From CAWCUK01 sp963798775 (GTDB lineage Bacteria > Bacteroidota > Ignavibacteria > Ignavibacteriales > Ignavibacteriaceae): DNA of 64,000 nucleotides. Both the position numbers and the translations under genes were made by a program. The notes under the pieces were generated by a model that worked only from the letters and a program-made list of their open reading frames with translations, was not told the origin of the DNA and did not search any database. Shown in pieces: positions 63,922 through 64,000 of the stretch (within the stretch, counting starts at the first letter, position 1; each line of letters begins with the position of its first letter). The DNA is taken from positions 372,001 to 436,000 of the forward strand of contig CAWCUK010000003.1 of the NCBI GenBank assembly GCA_963798775.1. The letters run 5' to 3'.

Positions 63922-64000
63922 AATGACTGAGCTTATTCAAAAAACCTTAGAAGCAACCGGAAGGGCGTGTCAGAGTTCGGTTTTATATCTTCTGAAAATT
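63922..64000 (+). CDS. N-terminal start of an unidentified gene (partial)
   Basis: An ATG at 63922 opens a frame that continues past the right edge; 26 residues are visible (MTELIQKTLEATGRACQSS then hydrophobic). The frame is open, but the piece is too short to name and has no strong ribosome site. Confidence 0.4.

Noticed and set aside
1..64000. tRNA or rRNA genes
   Set aside because: Intergenic regions were read for cloverleaf-like T-loop motifs and rRNA-like blocks; none were convincing.

Overview
The window is an AT-rich bacterial chromosome segment with tightly packed genes. I found no rRNA, tRNA, CRISPR array, prophage or insertion sequence. A PorV/PorQ-family outer-membrane protein, BatA/DUF4159/DUF4175-type proteins, a YfhO-family protein, a leftward sufBCDSU operon and secreted proteins with carbohydrate-binding-like folds point to the Bacteroidota/Ignavibacteriota group. 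An Ignavibacteria-like organism is the best guess, inferred from gene content only.

Layout. 1-2533: end of a membrane protein, a PA0069-type radical SAM protein, a small membrane protein, a TlpA-like thioredoxin lipoprotein and a DUF2905 protein. 2747-9579: a signalling island with two sensor kinases that share a TM+PAS input half but carry different kinase classes, one NarL-type regulator, two paralogous lone receivers, and between them an expanding and decaying family of about 190-residue polytopic membrane proteins. 9645-16263, leftward: PorV-like protein, gpmI, nhaA, SMP-30-like protein and a lipoprotein. 16900-23894, leftward: sufB-C-D-S-U, a DUF59 protein, a bacilliredoxin and an Rrf2 regulator. 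24141-36297: polysaccharide/glycan genes (glycosyltransferases, methyltransferases, flippase, YfhO). 36410-39304: type III polyketide synthase, methyltransferase and FAD oxidoreductase, resembling phenolic-lipid (SrsABC-type) operons. 40118-45235, leftward: sensor kinase and NtrC-type activator followed by a three-gene PilV/PilW/PilX-like cassette. A near-consensus sigma-54 promoter and a pair of TGACGTCA palindromes lie between them. 45409-57822: aconitase, TlpA-like protein, BatA/VWA protein, HflX, histidine ammonia-lyase-like enzyme, RmuC, EVE protein. 58035-63764: 1-Cys peroxiredoxin, DUF4159, a very long Gln-rich DUF4175-like protein and a CDF transporter.

Four otherwise well-formed genes (an FkbM methyltransferase, aconitase, the TlpA-like protein and hflX) are broken by five isolated single-base indels. 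Two of them are strongly conserved housekeeping genes, so sequence or assembly error is the leading explanation. By contrast, the broken membrane-protein copy at 6143-6677 has several lesions and looks like a true pseudogene.

Most promising for new biology: (i) the 2.7-9.6 kb signalling island with its detached polytopic membrane proteins and 23-bp phased TACGG repeats; (ii) the pilin-like cassette apparently under sigma-54/NtrC-type control and lacking a recognisable prepilin cleavage motif. Functions are assigned from motifs and family memory only, without database searches. Transmembrane counts are by eye.
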